Shown one piece after another: positions 36,014-48,371 of a DNA stretch of 64,000 nt. The stretch spans positions 270,105-334,104 of the forward strand of contig QKYT01000053.1 of NCBI GenBank assembly GCA_003550305.1. Direction: 5' to 3'. Origin of the DNA: Glomus cerebriforme (lineage: Eukaryota > Glomeromycota > Glomeromycetes > Glomerales > Glomeraceae). The stretch's first letter is position 1. The number at the start of each line of letters is the position of its first letter. The notes under the pieces were generated by a model. The model ran no database searches. It saw only the letters and a list, made by a program, of their open reading frames with translations, and was not told the DNA's origin. A program made the translations under genes and the position numbers.

Positions 36014-36199
36014 TAGTCGTCCCCCTCTATAGGCACCCCCTATTTAGTCACACCTCTCTTATAAGCACATTTATGCTTGGCTCAAGTTACTAATAATATT
36101 ATTAAAAAAACCTCCTCTATAGTCACATCATATAGGTTTTTTATAATCACACCTTTTTTTTTCAGTTCTGAGGGGTGTGATTATATAGGAGGATGACTG
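36014..36199. mobile_element. pogo/Tigger-like MITE with TA target duplication
   Basis: 186 bp element. Left end TAGTCGTCCCCCTCTATA and right end (reverse complement) CAGTCATCCTCCTATATA are inverted repeats, and both resemble the CAGTCG-type ends of pogo/Tigger elements. The dinucleotide TA lies immediately outside each end (36012-36013 and 36200-36201). A second internal copy of the motif CCTCTATAGTCACA occurs near 36,113-36,126. No coding capacity, so it is non-autonomous. Confidence 0.75.
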
Positions 36200-37082
36200 T
36201 ATTTACTTTTATTATATTAATATGATGTTTAATTTAATAAATTAAAAATCCTATAAAATAAATAAATAATTTCTATAAATAAAAATTTATTATTTAAACC
36301 TATTTTTTAGGATTATTACAAATAAGATATATAACAGAATATTACAATTAGATTTATCCTATACTTTATATATATATATAAAAAAAATTATTACTTATAT
36401 TTATAAAATAATTAGATATTTTGATTATAATAAATTTATAATTAAAAGTAAGTAAAACTCAAAATAAATTAACAAAAAAACTTATTTTTTATTATTAAAC
36501 AATAAAATAAAAAAAAAAGTATTAATCATAATTTTTTATAATTATAAAATTTCAAATAATTAAATATAATAATTTGAGTAAATCTAGATCTAATATGAGG
36601 ATAAAACATTTATATATTGTTAGGATGTTCTTAATTCAATAATTTTTAACTAAAATTAAGAAATTTTTTTTTTTTTTAGAAATCTTATATAACTTAAATT
36701 TCAATTTTAAAAAGAAACAAAATTGCCTTTTTTGATCTATATAATATTATCCAAGTATCCAAAAGTAGAAATTTTGGCCAAAATTAAGAATATGACGAAT
36801 ATATGATAAATAGGATTTTATATCTCAAAAAAATTTTAAGTCTCTAGAATAAATAGTAAAAATAAAAATCAAAAGATATAATATGAGAAAATAATAAATA
36901 GATATAGATTATTTCTAATAATTTAATATAATAAATTAATAAATAATATTTTAATAATTAATTATATTTATAAAAAAATATAATTTAGTTTTATAAAAAT
37001 ATATAAATATATTTCAAAATTTTTTAAAACAATTAAAAGAACTATAATTGAAAATTTTTTATTAAAATTTTTTAAAAAAAAT
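36200..37082. other. Very AT-rich spacer
   Basis: Almost pure A/T sequence with homopolymer runs; no gene, no recognisable element. Confidence 0.55.
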
Positions 37083-38460
37083 AATTTTTTTTTTTTTTAA
37101 GACAAGTTAAACGTATTTATTGTATATGATGTCAAATGATGAATACATTCTATAAATTACGTATACATCCTCTAAACAGAAAAATGTAACTTGCCGTNCC
37201 AGGTTATCAGTTTGTAAAGATGAAAATTGAAAACAAATTTCCCTTAGCACGAGTGGCCCTTACGCTCTACCTCAAACCTGCCGACCCTGTACCAATGTAA
37301 TTATCTAGATTAATACTATCTACTTGTCTATCTACCCTATTTTGATCTACTAAATTACAATTTATATTACTATTACTATGATTACCATTTAATTTGCAAC
37401 TACTATTACCCATCAAATCCTTCCCAAGGTCCACAAACTGCAGTAACTCTTGGCTATGCATACTTTGGATCTTATCTGCCAAATAATGTATCTTTTTGAA
37501 GAAAAACTTTTTGTGAGCAATTCCTTTGTGAACGAAATCCTGGACCGCTTGAAAACCTATCATAGCAACTTGTTGGATCCTAGTCACTTTATTCAGAATT
37601 GGATGCTTAAATTCGTCATAAGGTGTATTATTTTGGTAATATGCTATTTTCTTGTTGTAAGAGAGATCATTGGTAAGGGATACACGTGAAAGACGTGGAT
37701 TGGATGAAGAATTCCTGTTAGATTCCCATTCTTTAACTGCTATATATCGTGATCTCCAAAGGTGATCGTAAAAGTTCTTGATAAATACTGAAATAAATCT
37801 GTCCATAATTTGAAATGAAATGTTAAGTGAATGTGTAATTTGAGTAAGAGAATCATGTGCGGATAAGCTGACGATTGAACGTAAGAGATAGTATGATAAG
37901 ACATTATTCCCATTATTGTCAATTATATCGAATGAAGAAAAAAATTTTGAGAATCAATCTTTGAGTGAAGTAATAATGCATTTGGCTCTATCTGGATCTT
38001 TATGTAGATGAGTAAGCTATTCATCTAATTGTTGAGAAATAGTATTGATGGATGAGCTTTGTATGGTAAACCAAATGTGCTTGAGTTCAGGACAGACTGT
38101 TAAATGGTAGAGGGTCTCCCTTTCCTGAGAACAGTAGATACACTTAAATGATAGGTAGAGATCTGGATCTCTTTCAGCCATAAGAGCACCCACTGGTAAT
38201 AGTAAGTTCGATAGTTTTAACCTATGCACAAAAGATTTGTGAATATCACTGTTAAAACATAAGTTGTTATTGCATGTCATAAAGAAAGACCATACAAAAG
38301 ACTATTTAGCGAAAGGATATGTTGAATCATAAAGATCCTGGTTATAGTATAAGGAAGCCCATTCCGCACTTATAGAGATGTTGTGTAGAAGTTTTAAAAA
38401 TCTTCTTGGATTGCTATCAACAGATGTATCACCATTCCATGTAAGTGAGTGAGGAAGTTA
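37083..38460 (-). mobile_element. 3' end of a LINE (non-LTR) retrotransposon, copy 1
   Basis: Minus-strand LINE tail. It contains the C-terminal zinc knuckle of the ORF2 protein, CIYCSQERETLYHLTVCPEL (C-x2-C-x7-H-x4-C, about 38,080-38,140), preceded by LCFNSDIHKSFVHRLKLSN. A further open frame (37267-37806, 179 codons) ends in a stop, then come a 3' untranslated part and a poly-A tail (poly-T at 37084-37098 on the + strand). Stops interrupt the frame at several sites (for example near 38,305), so it is dead. The same tail sequence recurs at 54,657-55,080 and part of the 3' UTR at 47,535-47,697. One ambiguous base (N) lies at 37198. Confidence 0.8.
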
Positions 38461-38933
38461 AAAAAAATAATTTATTATTATACTGCAATTATACATTATT
38501 ATGATTATTATATATAATAATTTGTCATCCTATATTCCATATTTTTAATATAAATAAAATTTTAATTTAGTTTAATATAACTAAAAATATTGTTTTTCTT
38601 TTGTAAAGACAAGCGGATAAGCTTAAATTTATTGAGTATAATTTATATTGTAAAATGATAACTACCTAACATTTAATGTTTTAACCAAAATACATTTTCT
38701 TTTCCTACTGCAAGGTAGAAATATGCTGCTTATCACACTTATGTCATATAGATTCTCAGAATGAGGTCATATTACCAAACCTTCTTAGATAATATATGCT
38801 CTGAATCTTCCTCATATTTTAGTACCAGAGACCAATAAATAATTCCTTTAATTAGTTTATTTGAATCTTCTCTTAAAATAACTGATAAAATGGATTTTTA
38901 AATTAGCTCAAAACATTAATAAATTTATAAAAG
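38461..38933. other. AT-rich spacer
   Basis: 473 bp without coding signal or recognisable repeat. Confidence 0.4.
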
Positions 38934-39155
38934 TTGACTAGGATTCTGAACAATATATGAATAGGTAGAATTTGAGTTTGCATAGAAAATTTTTACCCCT
39001 AGTGAGATTTTTTTTTGCTTATTTAAAGGGTTAAATTTAAAATAGTCAGTATTTTATATGCGTAGCAGGACATATAAATTTGATAACTCAGTAATGTGTT
39101 TGTATAGCAGAAACTTATTTTGGAATATACAGAATATATTGTATGATGTCAAATA

Positions 39156-40333
39156 TAGTACTCCGAATGGTTCTGGTTCAAACCGGAAACTGAATCGAAA
39201 CTGGCCAAAATTCCGGTTCGGTTCAGTTCAGTTTCTGGAACCGGAACTGAAACTTAATAAAAAAGTGAAAAATGCAAAATTTTGAATAATTCGGCATGCA
39301 CTGATTCATAAAATATGAAATATAGCTCATTCGAATCGTCTCAATGTGACGAAGCGAATGGTAGTAAAAGCAAAATTCTAGCATCGATATTTCGGTCGCT
39401 ATAGACAAAAACGTAAATTTCTTTAAGTATGATTTGCTGACGAAGTATTGATGCTAGAGACATGAATTTAGTGTCATTCGACGCGTCTCGATGAGACGAT
39501 TCCAATGAGCTATAAAACGTCAACATAGGATCACTAGAAAAGGAGTAAAGTCAACGGTTCCAAAAATTTGGAATTTTAAATTTCAAAAATTTCAAAATGN
39601 CNACTCCNACTTTATATTTGATATTGTGCACCATCCAGTGATCCAAATTTGATAAAACATAGCTTGTTGGAATCGTCAATTCAATACGCATCAAATGGTA
39701 CTAAAATTAATATTCTGGAATTAATTCATTAATCGCCACTAATGATGTATTAGATAAAAGCATTAGGACACAATTAGCATTGATATATCATCGCTAGAGA
39801 TCTGAATTTAGTACCATTCGATGCGTCTTGAATAGATGATTCCAANAAGCTATGTTTTATCAAATTTGGATCACTGGATGGTGCACAATATCAAATATAA
39901 AGTCAGAGTCGGCATTTTGAAATTTTTGAAATTTAAAATTCCAAATTTTTGGAACCGTTGAAGTTACTCATCTTCTAGTAATCCAATATTGACATTTTAT
40001 AGCTCATTGGAATCGTCTCATCGAGACGCGTCGAATGACACTAAATTAATATCTCTAGCATTGATACTTCGTCAGCAAATCGTACTTAAAGAAATTTACA
40101 TTTTCATCGATAGCGACCGAAATATCAATGCTAGAATTTTACTTTTACTACCATTCGCTTCGTCACATTGAGATGATTCAAATGAGCTATATTTTATGTT
40201 TTATAGATCAGTGCATGCCGAATTATTCAAATTTTCACATTTTTCACTTTTTTATTAAGTTTCAGTTCGATCTAAACCAAAATTTTCAATTCCAGTTCCA
40301 GAACCAAACCAAACTGAACCGTTCAGAGCACTA
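39156..40333. mobile_element. hAT-type fold-back element, near-perfect 1.18 kb palindrome
   Basis: The whole 1,178 bp element is an inverted repeat with arms of about 585 bp meeting near 39,745. Its ends are TAGTACTCCGAATGGTTC (left) and TAGTGCTCTGAACGGTTC (right, reverse complement). The 8 bp GTCAAATA occurs directly outside both ends (39148-39155 and 40334-40341), the target duplication size of hAT transposons. Arms carry the same open frame in mirror image (39341-39526 minus, 39989-40171 plus), which only reflects the palindrome. Each arm contains a module with the small hairpin CGTCTC-ATC-GAGACG and variant copies of GGTACTAAA/GACACTAAA-type sequence. Four ambiguous bases (39600, 39602, 39608, 39846) sit within it. 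Confidence 0.88.
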
Positions 40334-40741
40334 GTCAAATATTTTAAAAATATATCCCTTAAAATTAAAGACATGTAAACAAAAATTAACATGTAAATTT
40401 AATATGTGACAGTGTAACAAAATCTAATCTATTTTTATATGTAACAGTGTAATAAATAAAAATTTAACCTATTTTTATACATGATCGTGTAATGAATTAT
40501 ACATAATTGCATAACAAACTTTTACATAATAAAGTCTAAAATGTATACGCGTTTGTGTAATACTAAAAATGATATATAGAAGTTGAAAACAGGGGGTAGA
40601 AAGAAGAAAAAATGTTTTTTTTTTCCAAATTTTTGTTTTTACAATACCATTTCTGCATCAATTATTAAAAGTTGCATCTATTTTATTAGTAACTTTTTTA
40701 CAATTTTTAATATTTTTTTATAGTAAAATTTGACATTTTTT

Positions 40742-41024
40742 AACTGTTGTATATTTTTAAAATTTGAATATTATATGCAATTTTGTTTGCTTTACAACTT
40801 TAATTAATCTCAAAAAGTAGGTTTTGATTGCGAATTTTAAGTTTAATATAGAGAAACTGCTAAAAATGTGAAATTGGAGTACAAAAGTTAATTATGAGCC
40901 TTAATTATCTGTTATATACTTTTGAAATTTGAAAATTATATGTAATTTTATTTGCTCTACAACTTTACTTAATTTCATAAAGTAGAAGTTGAATGCCGAT
41001 TTTGAGTTTAATATAGAGAAACTA
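40742..41024. repeat. Tandem duplication of about 120 bp
   Basis: Segments 40742-40860 and 40907-41024 are clearly related over their whole length. Both run from a GTTGTATAT/GTTATATAC start through TTTGCTYTACAACTTTA to TTTAATATAGAGAAACT, with about 20 percent differences. They lie inside the 2.26 kb inverted-repeat element. Confidence 0.7.
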
Positions 41025-41481
41025 CAAATTTTATTTAATATATATAAGTTACAAAATAGCAGAGCCAAATTTTCTTAAGTCATAATGAGAGTTTACTTAG
41101 CAGAGTTGAAAATAGTTTATTTATTAATTATAGTAAATTTTGAAATTTTTATCTGACCTATACATAGATTGTTCAGAATCCTAGCTGACTGCTAATACTA
41201 ACTTTCAGAAATAACTAAAAATATTATTATTAATTTAAAGAGTAAAAAATAATTTATATTCATGAAATAATAATAAAAACAATTAGTTTATTATTATTTA
41301 ATATATATAGCAAGTAAAGAAAATTGCCTAGGTAATTGTCACTTAAGTATTTATCACTTGGATGATCATCACCTGAGTTTTTTTTCAAATATGTCACATG
41401 ATATATAGGCTGATTTTTTTAACTTAGCTAATTTTTTAATCAGCTAAACAAATTTTATTGTAAAAGATTTTTTAAAAAAAA

Positions 41482-42396
41482 NNNNNNNNNNNNNNNNNNN
41501 NNNNNNNNNNNNNNNNNNNNNNNNNNNNNNNNNNNNNNNNNNNNNNNNNNNNNNNNNNNNNNNNNNNNNNNNNNNNNNNNNNNNNNNNNNNNNNNNNNNN
41601 NNNNNNNNNNNNNNNNNNNNNNNNNNNNNNNNNNNNNNNNNNNNNNNNNNNNNNNNNNNNNNNNNNNNNNNNNNNNNNNNNNNNNNNNNNNNNNNNNNNN
41701 NNNNNNNNNNNNNNNNNNNNNNNNNNNNNNNNNNNNNNNNNNNNNNNNNNNNNNNNNNNNNNNNNNNNNNNNNNNNNNNNNNNNNNNNNNNNNNNNNNNN
41801 NNNNNNNNNNNNNNNNNNNNNNNNNNNNNNNNNNNNNNNNNNNNNNNNNNNNNNNNNNNNNNNNNNNNNNNNNNNNNNNNNNNNNNNNNNNNNNNNNNNN
41901 NNNNNNNNNNNNNNNNNNNNNNNNNNNNNNNNNNNNNNNNNNNNNNNNNNNNNNNNNNNNNNNNNNNNNNNNNNNNNNNNNNNNNNNNNNNNNNNNNNNN
42001 NNNNNNNNNNNNNNNNNNNNNNNNNNNNNNNNNNNNNNNNNNNNNNNNNNNNNNNNNNNNNNNNNNNNNNNNNNNNNNNNNNNNNNNNNNNNNNNNNNNN
42101 NNNNNNNNNNNNNNNNNNNNNNNNNNNNNNNNNNNNNNNNNNNNNNNNNNNNNNNNNNNNNNNNNNNNNNNNNNNNNNNNNNNNNNNNNNNNNNNNNNNN
42201 NNNNNNNNNNNNNNNNNNNNNNNNNNNNNNNNNNNNNNNNNNNNNNNNNNNNNNNNNNNNNNNNNNNNNNNNNNNNNNNNNNNNNNNNNNNNNNNNNNNN
42301 NNNNNNNNNNNNNNNNNNNNNNNNNNNNNNNNNNNNNNNNNNNNNNNNNNNNNNNNNNNNNNNNNNNNNNNNNNNNNNNNNNNNNNNNNNNNNNNN
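41482..42396. other. Assembly gap (915 N)
   Basis: An uninterrupted run of N, flanked by homopolymer A on both sides (41474-41481 and 42397-42414). No content can be inferred. Confidence 1.
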
Positions 42397-42778
42397 AAAA
42401 AAAAAAAAAAAAAAGAACTGAGAAAACAAACCTATACTAAAAACAAAATTCGATGATATACAAATTCCACTTTATTTTTTTACTACTCAAATTTTTACCT
42501 ACAAAGATACATTTTTTTCAATTTTTTTTTGTCTTTAGTTTCACTTTTTTAAAGTTTATAACTATTATAAATATCTGTAATGTTTTATTTTTTACTTTTC
42601 AATATATTTATTGTATTATTATTTTTTAAAAAACATTTTTCACATTTTTTTTTTTAGTTTTCTATTATTTTTAATAAAAAAAATACTTGAAAATTATAAT
42701 TAAATATATACATTATACAGTATTTAAATACATCAAAGAGTTTGTTTATGATATGTAAAATATAAAAAAAAAAATAAA

Positions 42779-42995
42779 AAGAAATACCTCATTTCAAAGT
42801 TCAAGAGGTTGTTTCTAAAAAAAAATAAAAAAAAGAAATGTTAACAATGTTTCTAAGACAAAAAAATAAACATAAAAATATAAAAAATACCTTCATTTTG
42901 CCCATTTCTAAGTTCAAGAAGCTGTTCCAAAAGAAATAAAAGAAATACTTCCATTTTGCCTATTTCGAAATCTAAAAGGCTATCCCTAAAAAATA
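42779..42995. repeat. Degenerate tandem repeat, unit about 60-110 bp
   Basis: Three related units, each with AAATACYTCCATTTTGCC-like and TTCAAGARGYTGTTYC-like parts (near 42,783, 42,888 and 42,945). The middle spacing is enlarged by an A-rich insert. Confidence 0.55.
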
Positions 42996-43150
42996 AAGGA
43001 AAAAAAGCTTTTTTTTTTTGAAAAAAAACACATTATTAATTTTTGTTAATAGTCACAGTTAAGATGATCAGTCTGATCATTTGACACTTTAGCATAACCT
43101 GTCACATATTTCAGATATGTCATCCAGGTGATATTTAGCAATTTCTACAA

Positions 43151-46100
43151 GTAAAAATTATATAATTTATTATTTGATTATTATAATATCAGAAATTTAT
43201 ATTTAACAATAAAATTAGAAAAAAGTAATTTATCATCATGGTAATGCATCGCCATCCTGTCATGTAATCTATTATATCATGTGACTTATACTATATAATA
43301 ACTAGGGGTTAGATAAATAAACGGAAGGGCCAATATATAGTTACATAGGCTGATCATCATAATTTGAACTGTCACCTTAGAAAATCTATTACACAATCAA
43401 AATTTACTATGAAATAATACCAATTTTTTTACTTTTTCTTAAATTTTTTGACGCATACTTATAGAAAAGCAGCCGTCTTAAAAGCTAAGTTTACTTTAGC
43501 CAGGTCTATATAAAAGGCTAACATTTTATTTAATGTACCATTCTATATTATTTTTATATTTATAGATCAAATCTTAGAATAATTCAACACAACAAGACTT
43601 TATAACTATATTTTATATTTAAATTGCAAATATTTATCCCTTTGATATGGTTTCTTTGGAAAAAGAAATACCTTTTTTCAAATATTCTAAATTAAAAGTA
43701 TTAAACTCTTTTTTTTTTTATTATTTATATTGTCTCCAAATACCCAAAGTAAGTATTGTAACTCACTCACTAAAAACAATTTTGAGAATAATTCTTTAGT
43801 ACTATTCAACTATATCCAGATTTGAAGTTGTACCAAACCAAACATAGGATCTTTTGGTATATTGGACTTTTTCATTAAAGTAGGTATATTCTTTTCAGAA
43901 TGTTAAGTATCATTATGCATAGCTTTAAGATTTTCCCTAAGACTTGAGGTTTCTTTTTCAGGAATGAGATCATTGAATTTTTACTAGGATTTTTGTCTAC
44001 TCTTCATATAAGTAGAATAAGTAGAAATAATTCTTTTATAAAGAAATTCTTTAGTATCATTGTTTAACTCTTGTTTTTTTGTATTTATAGATTCATATAT
44101 GAAAAGCATCTGGGTAGAAGTATTGATTAAATATATCTGAAGTTTTGCATTGTTAACCTGAAATAGTCCGTCATCCAAATTAACTATAAATAACTTTAGA
44201 AAGATAATAACTGTGAAGTATTTCACACACAAATTGAAGATGCAATATAAAGTTACAAAGTTTATAGATAAAATTAACACACAGATAAATACAATTATAT
44301 AATTTAGGGACTTAGAGATTTTTAGAGAGGATAGTTCTTTATTGTAATAATTTCAAACTACAGAATTTACTATTGAGTTCTTAAAAAAACTGAAATACAG
44401 AGATATTTATATAAAATAAAATATATATAAGTTAATAATAAATATAATAAAAATAATAATTATAATAATTATAAATAATATAATAAATATAATAAAAATA
44501 ATAAATATAAATTATATAAATCTAATTTACATTATAATGTTTATCAGATTTATAGCTAAAATCAACTAAATCAACTTATATGTGTAACGTAGTAAATTGT
44601 GTTGCAAACAAATCACATGTATCAGCATATAAAAATTCTAAATGCCAATAAAGCAGGTGAAAATCTTTTTACACCTATCCTAAGACAGTGTCTTTCTGAA
44701 CAATAACATACCATTTCTAAATGAAAGCTCCTATAGATATTATACTGCTTGGAATACTATTTTGGTCAAGGAGAGTAGAGAAACATCCTTCATGAGTCAT
44801 TAAGTAATGTTGCATTCCATTACCATTATCTTCACTTTTTATCTGTTCAAAATAAATTTCTAGATGCATTTAAATATAAAATTATCTTACAAGTTATTAT
44901 TGAGCTTTGGAAAAGGCGTTAAAAAATGCTAAAAAATATTTTGAGTTTGACAAAGTCACATAATTAATTGATGATAAAATTGATGATTATAGTAGTTCTG
45001 ATGGTAATCATGTAATTTGATTGGATTTTCACATTTTTATATTTTCCAATATGTATTAATATTATTTAAATTAAAAAAAAAAAATTATTAAATAAAATTT
45101 TTTTTATTAATATGTTTTATTGGTATACAAATCTTTTTGCAGAATTAAAATCAAACTAGAAAGGTTATAAGTGATTGTATTATTCTTGATAATTCTAAAC
45201 CAAAAAAGATACCAGAATTTTCGTATATTAGGATTTAAGCCTAACCTAATTTTAATTTTGAATTCTATATTGGATTCATAATATGTTTTTTGGTATTGCA
45301 AAGTAATTGGATACTTAAAAAGAATTTCATAAAATTTGTATATTAGAAAAAGCATAAGGAAGCAATCAAACATTAATATATACTTTTGACTTTAAAACTT
45401 TTAAGTTTACCTTACTATATTTATAATCTTCAATTATATACTTTATTATAAATTCTTAAGATATAAAAATAAAATACTATTTTTTTAGACTAGAGCTTTA
45501 ATTAGTTTTAATAAATATTAAATTAAACTGATTGGTAAATAGTTTCAATCAGTAAAATTAATCAAATTTGCAAATTTACTAATCAATTCAGTAATTGCAA
45601 TTTCAATATTAATAAAAACTATTATTATTTAATAATTTTTTTTTTTAAAAATTATTTTTTTAAAAAAAAAAATTAGTTTTTTTTTCTTCTTTTTCCTCTA
45701 ATCTTTTCCTTTCCTTTTTTATAAAAAAACACTTTTTTTTTTTCTTTAAAAATATTTCTAAATTTAAACTTTAATCTAAATATTTGAATTAATAAATGAA
45801 AGAAAAGATATTTATTTTTTTTATTCTAGAAATATATTAACACATTTCTAGACTTGAACTTTAACCTAAATTTTTGAATTAATAAGTGAAAAAAAGAAAC
45901 TGAAAATGAATTAATTATTACTAATTAGTTAATTAAAACTGAATTGAAAGTTTTGGCTAGTAAATTACTAATACTGATACTGATTAATTCAGTTTAGTTT
46001 TAGTTTTATTCAAACTGAAACTAAACTAAACCAATTGAACCTTTATTTCAGACATAGAGATCTTAAATTTAAAATTAAAATAAACTAATTTATAAAAAAA

Positions 46101-47534
46101 ATAAAGTTTGAATAATCTATAAAAAAAAAATTTTAAGTTTAACCTAGAATTTAAAATAAAATAATCTATAAAAAAAATTTGAAGTTAAAAATTAAATAAA
46201 AAAAATCTAAAAAAAAGTCTATAAAAGTATTTATTGGTTCATAAAAAAAATCAGAAAATATTTATAATAAAAGAAAACACAAAAAAAAAAGGGCTAAAAT
46301 TTAAAAAACTATTTATAAAAAAATTTAAGTTTAAAAAACTAAAGTAGAATCTAAGAATTTATAAAAAAAATTCAGTTTGACAAATTTCTGAACCTAATTA
46401 AATAAGTTAAAAAAATCTAATTAAATTTAAATTTATTAAAATATTAATAGTCAAAATAATAAAAATAATCAATTCTTATTATTATTATTAATTGCTAACA
46501 AATCAATTAGTTAATTTGTAAATTTTTACCAAATCATATAATTAAATTAGATAAAACTTTACTAAAAAGTCTTAAAATTAAAAATTTAGATTTTAAATAT
46601 TAATATTAAATAAGTAGAATAATATAAGAAATTTAAATTAAATTAATATTTTACTTTAGATAAATTAGTTTAGTTATGTTCAAATTGATTCTGAAATTTT
46701 TGGATCAATAATAGAGTTTTATATGAGTCAAATTCAATCAGAATTTTAATAATTTAATTTAGGTTTAATTTAAATTTAATTCAAGACTTAAAATAACTAT
46801 TTTATAATCTAGTAATCTAATTTTAATTATTCTTTTTTTATTTGTAAATCTTATTGTTCTCATTACAATAAAAAAGATTGCTTATATCAGATGCATAGAT
46901 CATAAAATATCTGATATTTGTAAAAAATATTTTTAATTATAAAAACTAATTAAAATTATATCATATATGAATCAATTTATACAGAACTTTAGTTTTAATA
47001 GTTTAAAAATTACTGATTTTATAATTTATCTTTATAAATCTTTTATTTTACATAATAAATTATATTTTTCTTTATAGAAAATGTAGGATTTAATAATATA
47101 ATAAATATAATTAACTTATTAAAAAAAATTATATTTTATATAGAATTATTATTATAAATAATTTATTTACTTTCAGTATTAGATTATTTATTCAATTAGA
47201 TATATATACTTATTAAATATTTAATTAAATATATATTCAATTAGATATTTTATATATCCAAATCTAATTGTATTAATTAGATATTATTAAAATCCAATAA
47301 TGATTACTTTAAATTGATACTGTATATAATTTAGTTTAATTAATATAAATTTAAAAATGAATTTATTCTTAAATTTTAAATATTATTTATAATCTTATCT
47401 TTTATATTAAAAATGCTATAAATTTCAAAAATAATATTTATAATATGTATTAAGTTTTATTTAAAAAAAATTTCAAAATTTTTATTAATAAATATGACAT
47501 TATTTTTTAAAATATATTAATATATATATATATA
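43151..47534. other. 4.4 kb of AT-rich DNA without a supported gene
   Basis: No coding frame with convincing composition. Contains an (AATAATAAATAT)-like low-complexity run at 44,430-44,520. About 45,488-46,060 has diverged inverted ends (TAGAGCTTTAATTAG... against GGTTCAATTGGTTTAGTTTAG in reverse complement) that recall the hAT ends at 39,156 and 63,886 and may be an old relative. The rest is near-pure A/T. Confidence 0.5.
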
Positions 47535-47697
47535 TTTTCTAAAGATAAGTTAATTATATTTATTGTATTAGTGTCAATAATAATAAATATATTATATAAA
47601 TCATGAATATATCCTTTAAAAGAAAAATGTAACTTATCGCATAAAAAAATAGATTTATAAAGGTAAGGTATAATAGCAACTTTTCCTTAGTACAAAC
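47535..47697 (-). mobile_element. LINE 3' UTR remnant
   Basis: Alignable by eye with 37,098-37,260: both have AAGTTAA...TATTTATTGTAT, then a divergent middle, TCCTYTAAA-CAGAAAAATGTAACTT, then a CTTAGYAC-like end. Same orientation (3' end toward low coordinates). The body of the LINE is missing; the MITE copy at 47,698 adjoins it directly. Confidence 0.65.
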
Positions 47698-47939
47698 TAA
47701 GATTACTTGATAAAACTAGAAGGTTTAACAAATAGGTGAAATGATGAAATTTTATAATTTGACAAAACTATATTAAAGTTTTAATTAAAAGGTAGCGAAA
47801 CTTAACAAAAAGCGAAACCTGTTAAAACTTATTATAAATAATAAAACTAACAAAACTCTGTAAAACTATAATAAAATTATAGTAAAAATTTAGCAAAATT
47901 AAGTACAAAATTTTAGAAGAGTTTAATTAAGTAATCTTA
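47698..47939. mobile_element. TA-flanked MITE, copy A
   Basis: About 242 bp including the TA duplications. Terminal inverted repeats are TAAGATTACTTGATAAAACT and TAAGATTACTTAATTAAACT. The interior is shared with copy B at 55,491-55,734 (ACTATATTAAAGTT, AAAAGCGAAAC, CTATAATAAA...TATAGTAAAA). It is non-coding and more diverged than copy B. Confidence 0.75.
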
Positions 47940-48371
47940 GCACAACTAACTCTTATTCTATATAAATATATTAAATTTAATAATTTAGATATATAGTAAA
48001 ATTTCTATAAATGAAAAAATTAGCAATGATAAACAACTATTTTATTTTTACATTTTAAATTTCTTTTAAATATTTCCCTCAATAGTGCTTCAAATATGGA
48101 TTATACGAAACCTTTTAAAGATACAAGAAGAATAAATACAATCTTTGAAGCTCTCTTTTACACATCCTGATTTACAATCATTTAATACCTCTCAAAATAG
48201 AAGCTGAATCCAGGTAAACAATACGGTAGTTAATACTAATTGTTTATCATCTCCCAATTTAGAACTATTTCAGAACACGTCACCACACTCCACGGATATA
48301 AATAATATCTCGGACATGTATTCTTATGATGTCACCCTTCCACGAATAGCCCTATAGTTATACCACATATT
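47940..48371. other. Spacer and probable 5' leader of LINE copy 2
   Basis: AT-rich until about 48,100; from there composition shifts to the C-richer style of the LINE that follows, so the element's 5' end probably lies near 48,090-48,200. Confidence 0.4.

Larger units (their letters stand above)
38934..41193. mobile_element. 2.26 kb inverted-repeat element enclosing the fold-back element
   Basis: Near-terminal inverted repeats of about 40 bp. The left repeat is at 38934-38973 (core CTAGGATTCTGAACAAT) and the right is its reverse complement at about 41152-41193, with the 17-bp core conserved exactly. The interior carries the 1.18 kb fold-back element, a short tandem array of GTAACAGTGTAAT-like units (40,393-40,540) and a tandem duplication, but no transposase. 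It is probably a non-autonomous DNA transposon. The exact ends and target duplication are not certain. Confidence 0.6.
41325..43150. mobile_element. Possible inverted-repeat element around the assembly gap
   Basis: The left side (about 41,325-41,410) has TATCACTTGGATGA and ATATGTCACATG. The right side read in reverse complement (about 43,090-43,150) has TATCACCTGGATGA and ATATGTGACAGG, with a shared GAAATTGC-like start. This suggests terminal repeats of a transposon with its middle lost in the gap at 41,482-42,396. Weak and unproven. Confidence 0.35.

Noticed and set aside
39341..40171. Two frames giving almost the same 60-residue protein on opposite strands
   Set aside because: They are mirror images created by the fold-back palindrome, not two related genes.
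41455..42429. 324-codon open frame on the minus strand
   Set aside because: It consists of the N-filled assembly gap with a few real bases at each end; there is no protein.
44430..44520. CRISPR-like or satellite array
   Set aside because: Simple A/T low-complexity repetition without spacers; nothing in the window resembles CRISPR.
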